Both the position numbers and the translations under genes were made by a program. The notes under the pieces are model-generated. The model had not been told where the DNA came from and did no database searches. It saw nothing but the letters and a program-made list of their open reading frames with translations. From Tricholomella constricta (lineage: Eukaryota; Basidiomycota; Agaricomycetes; Agaricales; Lyophyllaceae), in NCBI GenBank assembly GCA_013368375.1, contig JAACJP010000014.1:62001-126000 (forward strand): DNA of 64,000 bases, written 5' to 3'. Positions 28,974-41,854 of the stretch are shown here, one piece after another. The stretch's first letter is position 1. The number at the start of each line of letters is the position of its first letter.

Positions 28974-29624
28974 TAATTGAGCCCTACGAGACATCGATCC
29001 TATATATATGCTTGCTGGAGTTGCCGAAGGTAATACCCTTCTTCCTCTCCATTGATCAAATTGCACTCCGAGTCTGACCTCGCTCACTGGAAATGGTACC
29101 GGTGAAGTCGGGTCCGAGATAATGAGTTTGAGCAGTGTGCATATCATTCCTACCTCGCCTTCAACCTCATTTTGCCCATTTTCTTTGTCTCACTGGCAGC
29201 TTTTGGCATAATTCACTACTAGCGCGTCTGACTTTTCGTACGTACAAGGGTTGAACTCGTTCAGGGATGGGTGTACTGTTCGGATATCGCTGAGACTTCA
29301 GCGAAAGCCATTGTACTGTTTTTATATCAACCAAGGTTAGTTCGATTCGGCCGATTTTGGTCTTGAAGGCCTAGCCGTTTAATATATGGACAGCCTGATT
29401 ACGGGCCTGTTGGCGTCCCCATCCATCCATTACATAGTTTAAGAGCATACACACAGGTTAGAGTGAAACCTACTATGAACCTCCGACTCACTCTTGCTCA
29501 TACGCGATGCATTGGGGCCATGTGGCGTAGTGACTCGGACGCTCAAAGCAATGCGATGTGACGAGTATAGATATTACTGTTATGCGAGGTAATGTGTACA
29601 ATAGCGGTATGGTCCTCGATGGAA
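28974..29624. other. intergenic, no gene seen
   Basis: About 650 bases between the MITE and the MSH2 stop codon, with short frames only. A small palindrome 'cgctgagacttcagcg' lies near 29288-29303. Confidence 0.35.
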
Positions 29625-32600
29625 TTAGAGGGAAGAAAGGACGGACTGGAGCCACCGGTTCTTTTCAATACGGGGACGGAACTCCTCCATGCACCTGCGT
29701 AGTTCCTGCAGCTGTGCTTCAGGGTCGTCCTCTATGTCTGCCATGACGACGTCTTCGCCGTCGCCGCCCGAAGTCTGCGAAGACCATTTATGAAGGAATT
29801 CTTCCATCACTTGGAGGCCCTCTTCAGTGACTTCGGGAGGAATGGCGTCGTCCTCTGAGCCTTATTTCGCACATGAGAGGGGCTACAGGACAAGAAGCAT
29901 GGCACTTACCAGTGCCAAAGTCCTCCAATTCGTCGGCTTTACGTTTGGCAAGCTAGGAGAGAAAGAAATCAGCCATGCCGTTCGAATACGATAAAGGCCA
30001 AGAAACTGACCTTGACGACATTTTCTGGGAAGTTAGCGAGCTCGGCGACGTGAATACCAAAACTTTGATCAGAAATGCCTTGACAGCACAAGAAAGGATT
30101 GCTTGTTATGGACATGGAGAAAGATGAAAATGGGACTTGCGCACCTGGTTCGACTTTGTACAGAAGTGTGATATCGCGGTCTTGCGTTTCCTTACCCGTT
30201 GAAGTGACGTGTGCGACGACGTGCAGGTTCTTGACATGCGGGATTTGCTGGTCGAGCGCTGTGAGCTCGTGAAAGTGCGTGGCGAAGAGGCAGAAAGCAC
30301 GGATCTCGGAGGCGATGTGTCTGGGGTGAAGTAAAGGGTGTGTAAGAATCTCGAGGTAATGCTGGGACTCACTCTGAGATGGCCCATGCGAGACCGAAGC
30401 CGTCGTATGTCGACGTACCTGGACATGACGATTAGCAACGCAGGGGAGATGTCGAAGATGTAACGTACCTCGTCCGAGTTCGTCGATAATAATAAGTGAA
30501 TCCTTTGTTGCAGACTGCATCTCGAAATCAGCCAAGCATCAGGGAAAAAGTTGTCGACACGCACCCGAAGGATGGTGGCAGTCTCCAGCATCTCAGCCAT
30601 GAACGTTGACACGCCCTTTAACTGGCTATCGCCCGCACCCACTCTGCACAGGATGGAGTCGAAGATCGGCACTTGAGCTTCGGTGCAGGGGACGTAACAC
30701 CCGATTTGCGCCATCAGCGCTATTACTCCAACCTAGATAGAACAAAATTAGAATGTGTGGAGGGCGATTACAGAGAGGGATCATGTACTTGGCGGATGTA
30801 GGTCGACTTTCCGCCCATGTTCGGACCAGCTAGGTAAGAAAAGGCGTTAGCAGTCCCTCAGACAGGCAATAAATATCGCGGGTTACTTATGATATGGAAC
30901 TCGCTCTTGTCTAAAAAAAGTTTGGGTGAGCAGAATGTCACGTTCTACATGGGAGTTCGCTTACCCTTGATCATTTCAACGTCGTTGGCGATGAACGAGA
31001 TGTCATCCTGGACTTCCAGGCACGGATGTCGGGACTCGACGAGGATCAAGTTGCCAGAGCCTGTGAGAGAGACTGCCTTTAACACGCGAGGATAAGAAGG
31101 TGTGCGCGGAATGAATACCCTTCTCGACAACTTTTGGCTTCACGTAAACGTCGGTGGAGTGCGCGGATACATGTGCCAAGCTGTGAGTGTGGTCCGAGTC
31201 AGACAGCGATGTGTGCTTATTGGTAAATTGGACTTGCCTGAGGATCACATCAAGGTGCGCTATCACAACGTCGAGTGCCTCTAGGACAGGGGTGTATGTC
31301 GCTGCCGTGAAGGTAATTAAGGCAGCCCGCAACGAAAGGGATGGGTTCGGGGCCTACAAGCAATGTTAACGACTTCCTTCACCAGCCCACTCTGCGTCCG
31401 TGAGTAGCTCTGCGAGAACTCTTTAAAGTCCTCTGCGAGGTCCTTGAGCTTCCTCGTGCTAAAAAAGACACCGCTCTTGGTCGTCCCAAGCTCGATGTAT
31501 TTCTTCGTCACTATTTTCGCGTCCTGCCATGAAAATTAAATAATCAGCATCTATCAGCTTGTGAACAAAAACCAAGAGCAGAGAAGGGTAACTTACGCTT
31601 TTGGTGACACGGAAACAGTACCCATGTACTTGGTTGTTCTCAAGATGGAGCTTCTTGTCGAGCTCAAGTTTGAGGTCGCGGCCCACTTCGCGGTGCTCTT
31701 TGTCCAGACCGTCTCGGACCTACATGTCTTTCAAAATGCAGAAATAGATAGAGAAAAGCGGCTTTGAGGGCATACCTTAGTCAGCTTGGCTGCGAGCTCT
31801 TGCAACTTGGGATCGTAATCGGGTTTAATGACGTAGTTGTGGTTGTCAAGCTCCTCGAGGTCAAGCGTCTGCTCGACCATTTCGCCGTACTTCCTAAGAC
31901 TTGTTTCGTATTCCTGCAAGACTATCAGACACTGAAGTCAAATGTGTGCGGTGGCAACTGACCCTCAAAGACATGAGGTACATCGCTTCCACGAGTTCGG
32001 AATGCTCTTCTTTGTCGGTTTGGACGCCTTCCAGGGTCTCGATCATGCCGGGCAGCTAGCGCGAGTGAGATTAATGGGTTGCGCATATCGTATGGAGGAA
32101 TGGAGTTGAGGACGGACCTTGATGACGACCTGGTACACGCGCACCACATCTTCAAGAGACGCCACGGACTTTTGGAACCGTTTGCTGAGACGATGCATGT
32201 CTGGCATGACTTTCATGTAGTCATCCTATGCAAGTTCATGCGTGAGCAGCGACAGACGTGGATAGACGGATGACTCGACCTGAAGCGTCCGGCGCGTATT
32301 AGTGTCTTCGAAGAACGTCTCCACCAGGTTCTGCCGTTTGCGGATTTCGTGGAGGTTCACGAGAGGCTGCTTTAACCATGTACCGAGAAGCCGCGCTCCC
32401 TGTGCAGTTTTGCATTTGTTCAGAAGGCCGAGCAGGGTCGTGTTGCGGGTAGTTGTTCCCTGATGCATTGAAGTCTGGTGAGTATGATATGTTTAAGTGG
32501 TATACATATAAAACCCACTGCGTTGCCTGGGGCTTCAGTCAGGTTGAGTGCTCGTAGAGCGCTGGCATCAAGTTTCATAAATTGGGAGAGGTCATGCGTG

Positions 32601-33776
32601 CGAAGGGTATATGAGCCGTGATTTGAGGGGTCGGAGATGAGCGCGAGGTAAGAAATGAGAGCGGAGAGAGCAGATGGCGCAGTGGGGAGGGATAACTCGT
32701 CTGTTAATCCACATCAGCAGGTTGTCGTGCATGCTATGCCATATACGCACGTATCGTCATAGTCGCATCGGCTGTCGAAGCACTGGAGGCGGAAGTTGGT
32801 TTTAGGAGACGTGGGATATCGTCCGCGATGTTTTTAGCAGTAAATTCACCTAAAACGGATTATTGACGGTTGTAAGGCAGGATTGAACAATAACTCACTC
32901 GGCTTTCTCTCAGAAATTACAACTCCACATCGATCCAATACCGCCTTTAACTTGTTCAAATCAATGTCTCGATCCGTAGTTCCAGACGTCGTGCCGGTTG
33001 GGACGATGGCCTCTTTGACTGACAGTTGGATAATGAGCGACTAAGGGATGTTGTCAGTTGCTTTCTATATTTAAGCAGCAGATAACGAACTTCAGTGTTT
33101 GAGAATAGGTCGTTGTCGACGAAGTCTGCAACACCCAACTGCCGAACACTCGTGTCAGCGAAAGCGATGCCAACTGTCTTGAGCTTTGCGCTGCCCGAGC
33201 CGGAAGGTGCAGAGGCGAGTTTGATCGACATCACTATCGGAGCAGAAGGCAAGTCAGAATTGACAAAGAGAAGGTCTTCGACTGCCTGCAGATTGCCTGG
33301 CGAAGCCTAAACGTTGTCCCAAAGTGAACACATGCGACACAAATATGACGACATGAGTACCTCCTTGTCCAGATGGAACTTGGTGCACTTCTTGCCTTGT
33401 CCCGGCTCGGGCTCCCATATCTCGACGCGAAGCTGCTTGACAGTCAAAGCTTCTCGAAGCAGCATCTGTGCGACGCTAACTTTCAACGTGACGCTGGGGA
33501 GTCCAGCAGCACGGCCGCCTGCCCCGAGATACTTTATGACAGAATTGGTATGATACGTGTGCTGGGCGACAAACAGCGCATCTGGGCCGTAGACTGCGTA
33601 GAATGGGTCACTGCCTGTGCGGTGGAACAACCGCAGTGTGCCAGTTTCTGGTGATTTGGGTGGCAATTTGGAGAAGAAAGAGATGAAGCCGGGGTCTGTG
33701 GTCTGGTCTGGAGGCTTTTAAGTATTGTAAACTTGAGAATACGGCGAGAACATACCTGCAGTGTCCTGCTCGCCAT
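29625..33776 (-). CDS. MSH2: DNA mismatch repair protein Msh2
   Basis: MutS homologue that, with Msh6 or Msh3, recognises mismatches and loops in the nucleus. Minus-strand, intron-rich gene; ATG at 33776 ('MASRTLQ' then a GTATGT donor), stop at 29625, about 950 residues in some 18 exons. Domains in order: mismatch-binding/connector region (33700-32700, e.g. '[20 protein letters not shown]', '[19 protein letters not shown]'), core lever ('[21 protein letters not shown]', '[16 protein letters not shown]'), clamp with a coiled coil ('[21 protein letters not shown]', 'GYCFRVTKS'), then the ATPase: '[22 protein letters not shown]', Walker A '[18 protein letters not shown]' (near 30800), '[16 protein letters not shown]', Walker B/signature '[20 protein letters not shown]', '[10 protein letters not shown]'. 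The C-terminal helix-turn-helix ('[15 protein letters not shown]') precedes an acidic tail. All ATPase motifs are intact. Several exon limits near 30840-31330 were not fixed individually. Confidence 0.95.
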
Positions 33777-34183
33777 CTTTTTCTTTGCCGTACATCATCG
33801 CCATCGACGTTCAAATTGAGCTAGACGCGAAGCATGTCACATCCCGTGATACTGTCACTGTTGATTGCGCTGATCAGATTAGATCCCCGTTACCGCAACG
33901 GCGTCCCCAAGTAACAAGTTTGCCTGCCCTGACTCCTGTGTCCCAATGCATGTGCCGTCGCTGCGGGCAACAGCGACGGCATCTGTTAAAGTTGTTCATA
34001 GCAACTTCTCGGCCATCTTTCATCATATATCGTATTCCCTTCTGATTGGCAGATGAACAAAAGAAGACAGATGTTGTGTTGGCGCGGCGCTAATTTTGCG
34101 GCCTGGCTGTGCCTCATGCCAAGTTATCCCGCAAGACTGCCATCAGCTGCCATCCTTCCTTCTGTTCCGCCTTTCTGTCTACC
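33777..34183. promoter_or_regulatory. divergent promoter region MSH2 / DUF3433 gene
   Basis: The 407 bases between the two start codons contain both promoters. A CpG-rich patch 'ttggcgcggcgctaatttt' lies at about 34079-34097 and contains an MluI-cell-cycle-box-like or E2F-like GCGCG core, but I cannot assign a factor. No other gene is seen. Confidence 0.35.
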
Positions 34184-37100
34184 ATGACCATGTCTCCAGC
34201 GCTTTCCCCTACAAGTGCGGGGCCGCCGTATCAACATATGGAGTCTAACACATCTCTTGTTGGAGACGAACCCAATCTACTGGACACCACCGATACGCTC
34301 GCCACTCACCATGCACAGCCTACGACCACCACATCCCATAACCAATCTGGTCTTCAGCCGTTACCAAAGGGAGCTATGGCGTTACCTCTCTCATCCTCGC
34401 CCTATAACGTGGTGCGTTGACGTCACCTTACATCGTGGTCAAAGGAAAGCGCCTGACTCTTTCGACGATTGGTTCAGGAGCCGTTACGAAACGTAGACCG
34501 GAGCAATACGCCCCCTTCAACCCCTTCGCAGCGCCTTCTGGACCCTGAACCTGCGCATGTCCAATTCGCCACATATCGGGACTCCGCAGAGAAGATTCTC
34601 CATCCCCCAGGTCACCACATTCGTCGCATATTTCTCACCGTTATAGCTTTAACAGTATGAAACAGACAGCCCGCAAGACGACACCCGTCAGGAGAAAGGA
34701 TGGATACCATGGCCGCTACGACCCTACTTCTGGATCCCGTTCGTCGTCATCCTCGTCGCCGGCGCCGTGGGCCTGGAGGTTGCGCTTCACTTCAGCAACA
34801 AGAATCAGGGTGTGTAATGTATGATGAACTCGGGAGGCGCTTCCGGCGTTGATGATGTACTTCAGGATGGCCGACAAAGTGGGACATTGGGACTCAAACG
34901 GGCATCTTGCACTATGTTTATGTGCGTTCCTTTTGCTAATGTCGCTCCCTTCTCGGGCTGATACATCGCTTTATTGCAGACCTTGCCTCCTGTAGCTGTT
35001 GCTGCTATTGTGCGTTCTATGACTGCATACCTGGACTCGTCAATTCATCTCCTTCTTATAGTTGGTAGCGCTATGGACCTGGACGGATATCGAGATCAAG
35101 AAAATGCAGGTAAAATGTCTCTCGTCGCTGTGTTTGATTTCCAAGCCCATCCATTACGGTTTTTCAGCCCTACGTGGATCTCGTCCATGGCGACTCCCCG
35201 CCCCATCGCAGTCTTTTGCTCGACTATACTCGAACCAAGTTCGTCGAACATCGTTGCCTCTCTATAATGCACTAATACCTGCCCTTGCAGCAATTTTATC
35301 GTATGGAAGAACGCAGCAGCCAACAAGCACTACCTAGTAGCCCTCGCCAGCCTCATGGTCGTACTCTCCTTGGCCTTTCAACCCCTAGCCGCAGCACTGC
35401 TTGTCGTCAAAGATGTGTGGTGGCAGGCACCGGGTATCTTTTTTATTACTTCCCTGACCCTCGATCGTGCATTCACATGTCTCTGTATAGACATTACCCT
35501 GGATACAGTGCAAGCGATTGGACTCAATCAAGACTTGCAATTTGAGGACCTGACGTGTAGGTTCACCGATTTGGTCCTCTCATTCTGTAATCCACTCTTA
35601 TACATGATATGTGGAATCAGCGTTCGTGACGGCGGCTGGCTTCGCATCGGCATCCGTACTTTATCGTCTCGCAGATATACCATTTATTCGTGGTCCGTAC
35701 ACCGTGGCGCCGTTCCAGGTTGGTACTTTCCTCTTGATTTTGGCTCTGCTTTCTCACCGCAAAGCAGCTGCCGACTGATGTGGCTACCAATGGTACCGTG
35801 ATCGTGAACACTACCGCGATTAAGAGCGATACAGGATGTCTGCCTGCGACTGTATGTTTTGCCTTTTGACGTCTTCTCTAGCTGACGGGCCTTTTTCGCA
35901 TAGGTCGACATGAGACAACGACCAGAGGGAGAAAATTCCATAGGGGCGGGCTGGACGAACACCGCCAGTGCCAATGGATGTGCTATATCGTGGCTTGTGG
36001 ATAATAAAACCATAAATCTTTTCGGTAAGGTCCTATTTCTCTCTTCGTCAATATATAACTCAACCCAATCTATTCAAAGGCATCGACAAACCAGCCTGTA
36101 ACTCAGCGCCGCCGCCACAATTCAGTCCCATCGTATTTTGGTTCTTCACGTACGTACCTCCCAAACGACTTGAGATTTACCCATTTACATAGATCGCTTT
36201 ATAGCTACCAACCCGTCCCGGCAGCCTCAGCTACCTTCTGTTTCCCCTCGCTCTCGTTTTGGGATGTCAACGTCCATGTCGAGCTCGCCACGAACAATGT
36301 AACGCAAGTTACGGAACTCCGTCCATTCTCCTATGCTTCCAACTTTTCTTCGCTCTCCGCGAACGTCACTGGCGAACCACTCAGAGGGCGGGCTTATAAT
36401 GGCATAGAGTTCAGTTTGACAAATCCTGATCAATTTGTTCTTCAGAGACAGGACGCCACGAGACTGCAGCTCTCGGCTGCGGTTTATCAGGCAGCTGTTC
36501 AGAGTCCGGAAGGATTGGTGGGGAGCTTTGGGGCGGATCGCTTTGTACACTTGTCGACCCAAGTATATGTACGTTGACCAGCCATATTCTGTCAAAACTC
36601 AGCCTAGACCTGATCCTTTGCGACAGACGACATATCTTGCGCTTGTTGCCCGAAAAGTGTATTTTCTGCCCATGAGGGAGGCTATCACGATGCAAGTGCG
36701 GACTTTCAAGAAACGCGTCTGGCTGAGGTACGACTTCGAGCTTTTTTTCTCAAGTTTCATTGTTTTCCTAACCTGGCATGCTTGCAGTTCGACTGCCGTG
36801 CACCTCCTCGCAGCTGGCATGTTCCTCCTCGCTTTCTTTGGCACAATTGTTCACCTTTTCCACCGCACCGACCGCCGCCGCCTGCGCCTGCGCCACGAGC
36901 CGGGGACCATCGCCTCCGCCGTCTCCATCGGTGCGCAAACTGGCATGGGTAACCTACTTGCCGGGCGACAGCATCAGAAAGACATCACCGAGGCGCTGAG
37001 GAATAGGAAGTTTAGGATTGACCCGGGGACGATGAAGATAATTATGGAGGGCGAAGATGGATATGAGTTTGCTACGAGCCCGACGGACGGGAGGAAGTCG

Positions 37101-37214
37101 ATCTTCGCGGCGCTGCAGGGCCAGAACAGGTTGAGTAAAAGGTTTTCGACGTTTTCGAAGCCGCCATCGGTGCCGACTACGCCTACGCGGCGCGGGAATG
37201 GCGACAATGTGTGA
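34184..37214 (+). CDS. DUF3433-type multi-pass membrane protein
   Basis: Fungal integral membrane protein of unknown function. ATG at 34184 ('MTMSPALSPTSAGPPYQ') opens a long polar, Ser/Thr/Pro-rich cytosolic N-terminus, followed by the first membrane segment 'YFWIPFVVILVAGAVGLEVAL' (about 34718-34780). Later come 'TLPPVAVAAIV', 'LVALWTWTDIEIKKMQPYVDL', the segment 'HYLVALASLMVVLSLAFQPLAAALLVV', an extracellular N-glycosylation-rich portion ('TNGTVIVNTTAIKSDTGCLP', 'VDNKTINLFG', 'SSLSANVTG'), the terminal helix 'TAVHLLAAGMFLLAFFGTIVHLF', and a basic cytosolic tail. The 'W-T-W.D.....PY' element is typical of this family. About nine exons; stop at 37212-37214. It may act at the cell surface, but that is inference from topology. 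Confidence 0.78.
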
Positions 37215-37626
37215 TTTCCCTTCAGACTGATCTTTCGTACGTCGCTTGCATTCAGTACTTACATACCAAGATTTTCATCCTTCGGACTTTTATGTAACAT
37301 TCGGCATTCTATAACGACCAATTATATCTCGCTTCGTAATGCATGGCATAGCTTTCATGATCACACTGCTGTCTTGAAATTATGTTGCACCTTCATCTTC
37401 TCCAATTATCACCCTGGTACAGCTGGCATCATTGGACATGACACGGACGGTGCGGCCTCCTCCCATGCTCTGACTCACCTTTTGATATGTGGCAGGGCAT
37501 TCATTCTATGTCCAAAAAAATGTGATTCAAATGCGACATCTAGATCTAACCATACACAAGAAATGTTCCATAATCTACAAATATTAGTGAACGGCTGGCA
37601 CCCAGCACCATCCGGGTCCACATCAG
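37215..37626. other. convergent 3' spacer
   Basis: About 410 bases between the stop codons of the DUF3433 gene (plus) and the desaturase gene (minus). No gene seen. Confidence 0.4.
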
Positions 37627-39670
37627 TTAATCCAACTTCGGGAACGTGATATCACTGTCTTGTGCCTCTGGGTTCCATCCGCTCTCCCTGATGTCCTTCA
37701 TAGCAGACTGCTGGAGTTCGCGGGCGGCGACACCGTGCTTGTTTTTGTAAAAAATAATGTCACCTTCCTCCTCGATGAATAAACATTGTGTGAAGGAGCG
37801 GTATAGGGCGTAAAAGGTGGGCTGCGTCGCGTAGCCAGGGTAAGATATAGTGGGAGGCCTGGGTAACGGAACGTACGGTGGAATCATAGTTATAGTCTTC
37901 CTTTAGAACGGTTTTTATAGCGTTGGTAATCTGCGGCCCGTTATCTGTCGCGAAAAAATTCGTTCAGTTGAGGGCATGTCTAATCGTGATTACCGAGCGG
38001 ACGTACAGAATGGGGCCTTGATAAAGAAGTCTATATATAGAGGAAACCCGATGTCAGCTTGTCTCTAGGCTGACAGACGGAGAGATGTCGAGGCGGGAAC
38101 GTACGGTGAGCTACGTGGTCGTGGGATATGTTGTGGAAGAAGAATCGGCCCATCCAACCAAGAAGTGGCCTATCAACGGTAGCAGCTGCGCCGCGAAGGA
38201 ACGACCACTCGGCCCTTCGGTAATGGGGAATAGTGGGGTCCGAGTGATGTAGATACGTGAACATTACTATAGTAGACGCGTTAGAAAGGTATGCGGATGA
38301 TGATCTGGTGTCGAACATACCGATCCTAGAACGAAGGAACAACCCGTTAGGTTGGCGCCAGAGACTGGTGAGTGGAGGTATTCACCAGTGATTAGTGAGC
38401 TGATCGGGGCATGTCAGAATTAAGGCTTGATAGTCAACCAAAAACATTACGCACCAAGTAAGGAACGAAATAATACCGAAGGAAGAGGCCGGGCCCGGCG
38501 TACATCAGAATCACTGACATAGCAGCCAATGCGATGTTCGAGATGATGATTGATTTGCCTGAGGGTATCATAAATAAGCTCGATGAGCGAGCAGTAAGAA
38601 TTTAGAGTTGCTCACGTTGCTCCTTTTTGAATAGCGGCGAGTCAGGGTTAAAGTGATTCGTTCCCGGTGGATACATCTTGGAACCCATAGTGTTTCTTGT
38701 GAGATAGACCCACCATCCGCTTTCAAGTGGATTAGTATGTCAGAATAGCAAGCCAGGAAGTAGATGAAGAAACTTACAATCCTTGCATGACGAACATGCG
38801 GAGCAGAGTATAGATGGGCGTTTCTTCGAAAACCTCGGCACAGTCGAACTTGGTCGCCTTCTTCTCATCAGGCAGGTTGTACTCGCTACGAGTGTAGGGT
38901 ACATAGTTCTCGTCGCGCTCTATAGAAGCAGTCGCTTTCTGTATGATGATAGCATGGGACGGGGGTTGTATTGCAATCAGTCATAACTGAGCTTACATGA
39001 TGAGCATGATGCGTCGACCGCCAGGCGTAATAGGGAATCAGGAGCCACTGCCGAGGGGTTAGACTGTGATTTTGCTGTCCATAAGCAATGCATACAGTAT
39101 GGAGGACGAACCCGACAATGTTGTTAAGCCTGTTGCTCTCGAAAAGCGTGCCGTGCCCGGCGTCATGGCCTAGTGCGATCGTATTAAAAAATGCGCCTTC
39201 GAATACATCATTGCAAACCGTACCGAGGCAAAAAATCCCCGCCCAAACCAGGCCTTGAACCCAATAGTATGAAAGCCATAAAGCAGATTTCACCAGAATC
39301 TTGTACGATCCAGAAGTCACGTAGCCTCCGAAGTCTGCCTCTGCCCAAGGTCCGATCAAGGACGCAAAATAGAAAAGGAGAAGAGTGAAGATTATATCAC
39401 GGAGGACATATGCAGCGGCCTTAAGAGAGTTCTCTAATCAAATGCTCTGCCCTCTCAGAAATGAACGCCTGGTCAATGTGGGATCGACACTGACTCTTCA
39501 GCAAGTGCTTTGGCACCGCATCGTGAATCTCCTTCAGAGACGCAGTGGGCGGCGCGAAAGGCCTTTTAAGCCTATGTCCTATACGTGAGAAGAAAACGCT
39601 TGACATGCAACAACCACACGACATACCTCGCTTCATATTCAGGGCCGTTCAAGTTAATCCCAAAAACCAT
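37627..39670 (-). CDS. Delta12-type fatty acid desaturase
   Basis: Membrane di-iron enzyme of the endoplasmic reticulum that introduces a double bond into oleoyl chains to give linoleate; Delta12 versus other omega desaturation is inferred from similarity. Minus-strand; exon 1 (ATG at 39670, 'MVFGINLNGPEYEAR') joins by a GTATGT intron to 'LKRPFAPPTASLKEIHDAVPKHLL', then 'KAAAYVLRDIIFTLLLFYFASLIGPWAEADFGGYV'. Histidine boxes: HDAGH (near 39150), HHAHH (near 39000) and HVAHH split by an intron (near 38105 and 38035). Also 'RNTMGSKMYPPGTNHFNPDSPLF', 'HYRRAEWSFLRGAAATVDRPLLGW' and the C-terminal 'GWNPEAQDSDITFPKLD'. About 440 aa in roughly ten exons; stop at 37627. All eight iron-ligand His are present. 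Confidence 0.9.
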
Positions 39671-40225
39671 GGCTGGTATTTGGGAAAGGGAAGGGATCAA
39701 GGAAATCATCCGAAGTTTTCCTTCATCAATTTAGTAAGAGAGAACCGCACTTACCGGTCCCCCTGGAAAACGCAGAGTAGAGACGTCGGTCAATCAATGA
39801 TGCAGATGGCAGCTCTGACATAAGTGGACTGTGACAGAGCCTGCTTATGCAAGTAGCTGGCGACAGACCGGGGTGCCGGGGGTCCATAATACTAGACTCT
39901 CAAGATAAAAATCATCCGGAAATCCATGTTTCTGAAAATTGCACAAAGCCATGCAGTGAATCACTCATCTCTACACCCTGATGTAAGAGTCGCCGGCGCA
40001 CAGAATAAATTGGCAAGGAAAGGGCAGCTCCGAGCCCTCTGCTGAGTTTGGAAAAAAAAATTATCCGTCCGCCGTCACATTTTTTCGTCGTTCGACGCGA
40101 CGTGACGCCACGCCTTCTTTGAGACAGGCAGTCCTTCTGCAAGATTAATGGCGCCCGCACCAAGCTATATTGACTTAAATTTAGTATTTCTATTGGTCCG
40201 ACACCAGCATTTCTTACGCTGTACC

Positions 40226-40621
40226 TCAAGGGGTCTCGGATCTCTGGATCTCGCACACAACTGATGTCGCGTGGCAGCCACAACGGGAAATGCCGTGACA
40301 TGAGGGCTTGCCAAGTTGGGAAGGTATGACGGCTCGGCTATGCCGATTTTCGAATCCATCGCCGAACGGCGAATCTTCTACCTCTTTCGCGACTGCTCTC
40401 CTCCTCCTCCTCTTCAGCGATGAGTCAACAATACCGAAGACGTTCTCTTTGAGATTCGGACCTCGTAAATGTTCCATTTGTAGAGTTGACATTGTGGAAA
40501 GAGTTCGGAGTTGATGGGTTTGGAAACAAGATATTAGGAGAATAAGCGGTAGGATGAACAGATGATGATGTATAGGACCCAGTGATATAGACAGATGCGT
40601 TGGCATGTACAGTATGTGCAT
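40226..40621 (-). CDS. possible small unrecognised ORF
   Basis: An open minus-strand frame; the internal ATG at about 40492 gives 'MSTLQMEHLRGPNLKENVFGIVDSS', followed by a basic run 'LKRRRRRAVAKE' and then polar sequence. No domain is recognised. It could be a real short protein or chance; it has no clear partner exon. Confidence 0.2.
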   Translation of the reverse strand: MHILYMPTHLSISLGPIHHHLFILPLILLISCFQTHQLRTLSTMSTLQMEHLRGPNLKENVFGIVDSSLKRRRRRAVAKEVEDSPFGDGFENRHSRAVIPSQLGKPSCHGISRCGCHATSVVCEIQRSETP

Positions 40622-40820
40622 TATCGTCTGGCTGCCGGTGGTTGTTCAATGTAATAAATAAACCAAGAAGAGGATTCAAAAATGAGCGTCGGATGCACCA
40701 GAAAGCCCCCTGCAAAGGATCACTGACGATCCAGCTGCAGGGAGCACGTCGAGGTCCTGATACAGTGTCGGTGAGCGAGTTTGTCGGTGGTGTCTTGATC
40801 GTTGATCGTGCTTGGATGGG

Positions 40821-41492
40821 TTAGCGTTGGCTTACACATATCCCCATTTTGGGGGGGGGTCTTGCCACGCGAGTTGATCTGTGTCGTTGATCCAGATCAC
40901 CGTGTCCTCTTGCTGTACCTGACGCCTGCCTAACCACAGAAACCAACTGTCGGACATGCTTAGCAGCATGATTGGCACACGCAGAAACTGCCCTTGCGCC
41001 AGAAGAATCCTGTTCTGCGAAGAATTTTACGAGAGCTTTCTTACTTTGTAGAGATAAGCCTGTGGGGACATTGGTTGATACGTTGCTCGAAAGTGAACCA
41101 CCGGATGATGGTTTTGAAGCCTTCATAAAAACCACATTGGAGATCTCATATAAGTGCTCCGCTTCGTATTTGACCTGGAATGCAAGCCCTTCATACAAGC
41201 ATGTTTGCCTTCGGATTGATTCCTCGATGCTCCCGTCCAGATCTAGAAGAGCTCAACCCGCGATTTCAAACGGCCTATGTTGCGAAGAACTGTCATTCAC
41301 AAATAATTTCGCTCATCAGATTGGGAGTGTGTAGCACACCTGACGTCTCCCGGGCACTGTGGCAATGTTCCATTTTGGATGAATGATCTTACCCCCGCCT
41401 GCATCACGGTTCAGATACATCAGGTGGCCGCCAACCTGCTCAGAGTAGGCGACCTCATTTGCGCCTCCACCAGTGAAGTGGACTCGGAACAT
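40821..41492 (-). CDS. possible unrecognised multi-exon gene (fragmentary)
   Basis: Reading the minus strand, an ATG at about 41492 gives 'MFRVHFTGGGANEVAYSEQ' and 'GGHLMYLNRDAGGG', ending at a GTAAGA donor near 41390. A second stretch between about 41200 and 40930 reads 'GLAFQVKYEAEHLYEISNV', 'FMKASKPSSGGSLSSNV', 'LVKFFAEQDSSGARAV'. Composition suggests real protein, but the splice between them leaves the frame unresolved and no family is recognised. It could be an intact gene with mis-read introns, or a decayed one, just upstream of the hAT insertion. Confidence 0.3.
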
Positions 41493-41846
41493 GTGAATAA
41501 TTGGATTATCGTGTTACCAAGATAAGACTCGGTATCAATCTCATTCGAATGGCTTTTCATGAAGTTTCCTCAGAGTAGTTTGTTTAAGAGCCGCAAAGCT
41601 CGTAAAAACGTCCCGCTAATAAAGCCAGAGAATCCGGAGTATAAGAAGGCGAAGAAAGCACGTTCATGGCTCAGCTCCTGTTCGATGCCTTTTTAAGCAT
41701 GACATATTCCAGATAATGGTTCGAGGGTCGCGAGGTAGATTCCATGAGTGACGAGATCACGGGCAATTGGGACTCTGGCGTGCATTCGGACTTAGTATGG
41801 GCAGAGCGTCTCGAGGACAGTCACAGTCGCTCTTCGTCATGGTACC

Positions 41847-41854
41847 AATCCACA
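41847..41854. repeat. 8-bp hAT target-site duplication (left copy)
   Basis: AATCCACA immediately before the left TIR; an identical octamer follows the right TIR at 51880-51887. Eight bases is the duplication length of the hAT superfamily. Confidence 0.92.

Larger units (their letters stand above)
39671..41846. other. 2.2-kb region with only weak coding candidates
   Basis: Upstream of the desaturase gene. Two minus-strand stretches look more protein-like than background (40226-40621 and 40821-41492, listed separately) but cannot be joined into a recognisable gene. A run of nine G sits at about 40850-40858. The rest appears non-coding, and the hAT target duplication begins at 41847. Confidence 0.35.
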
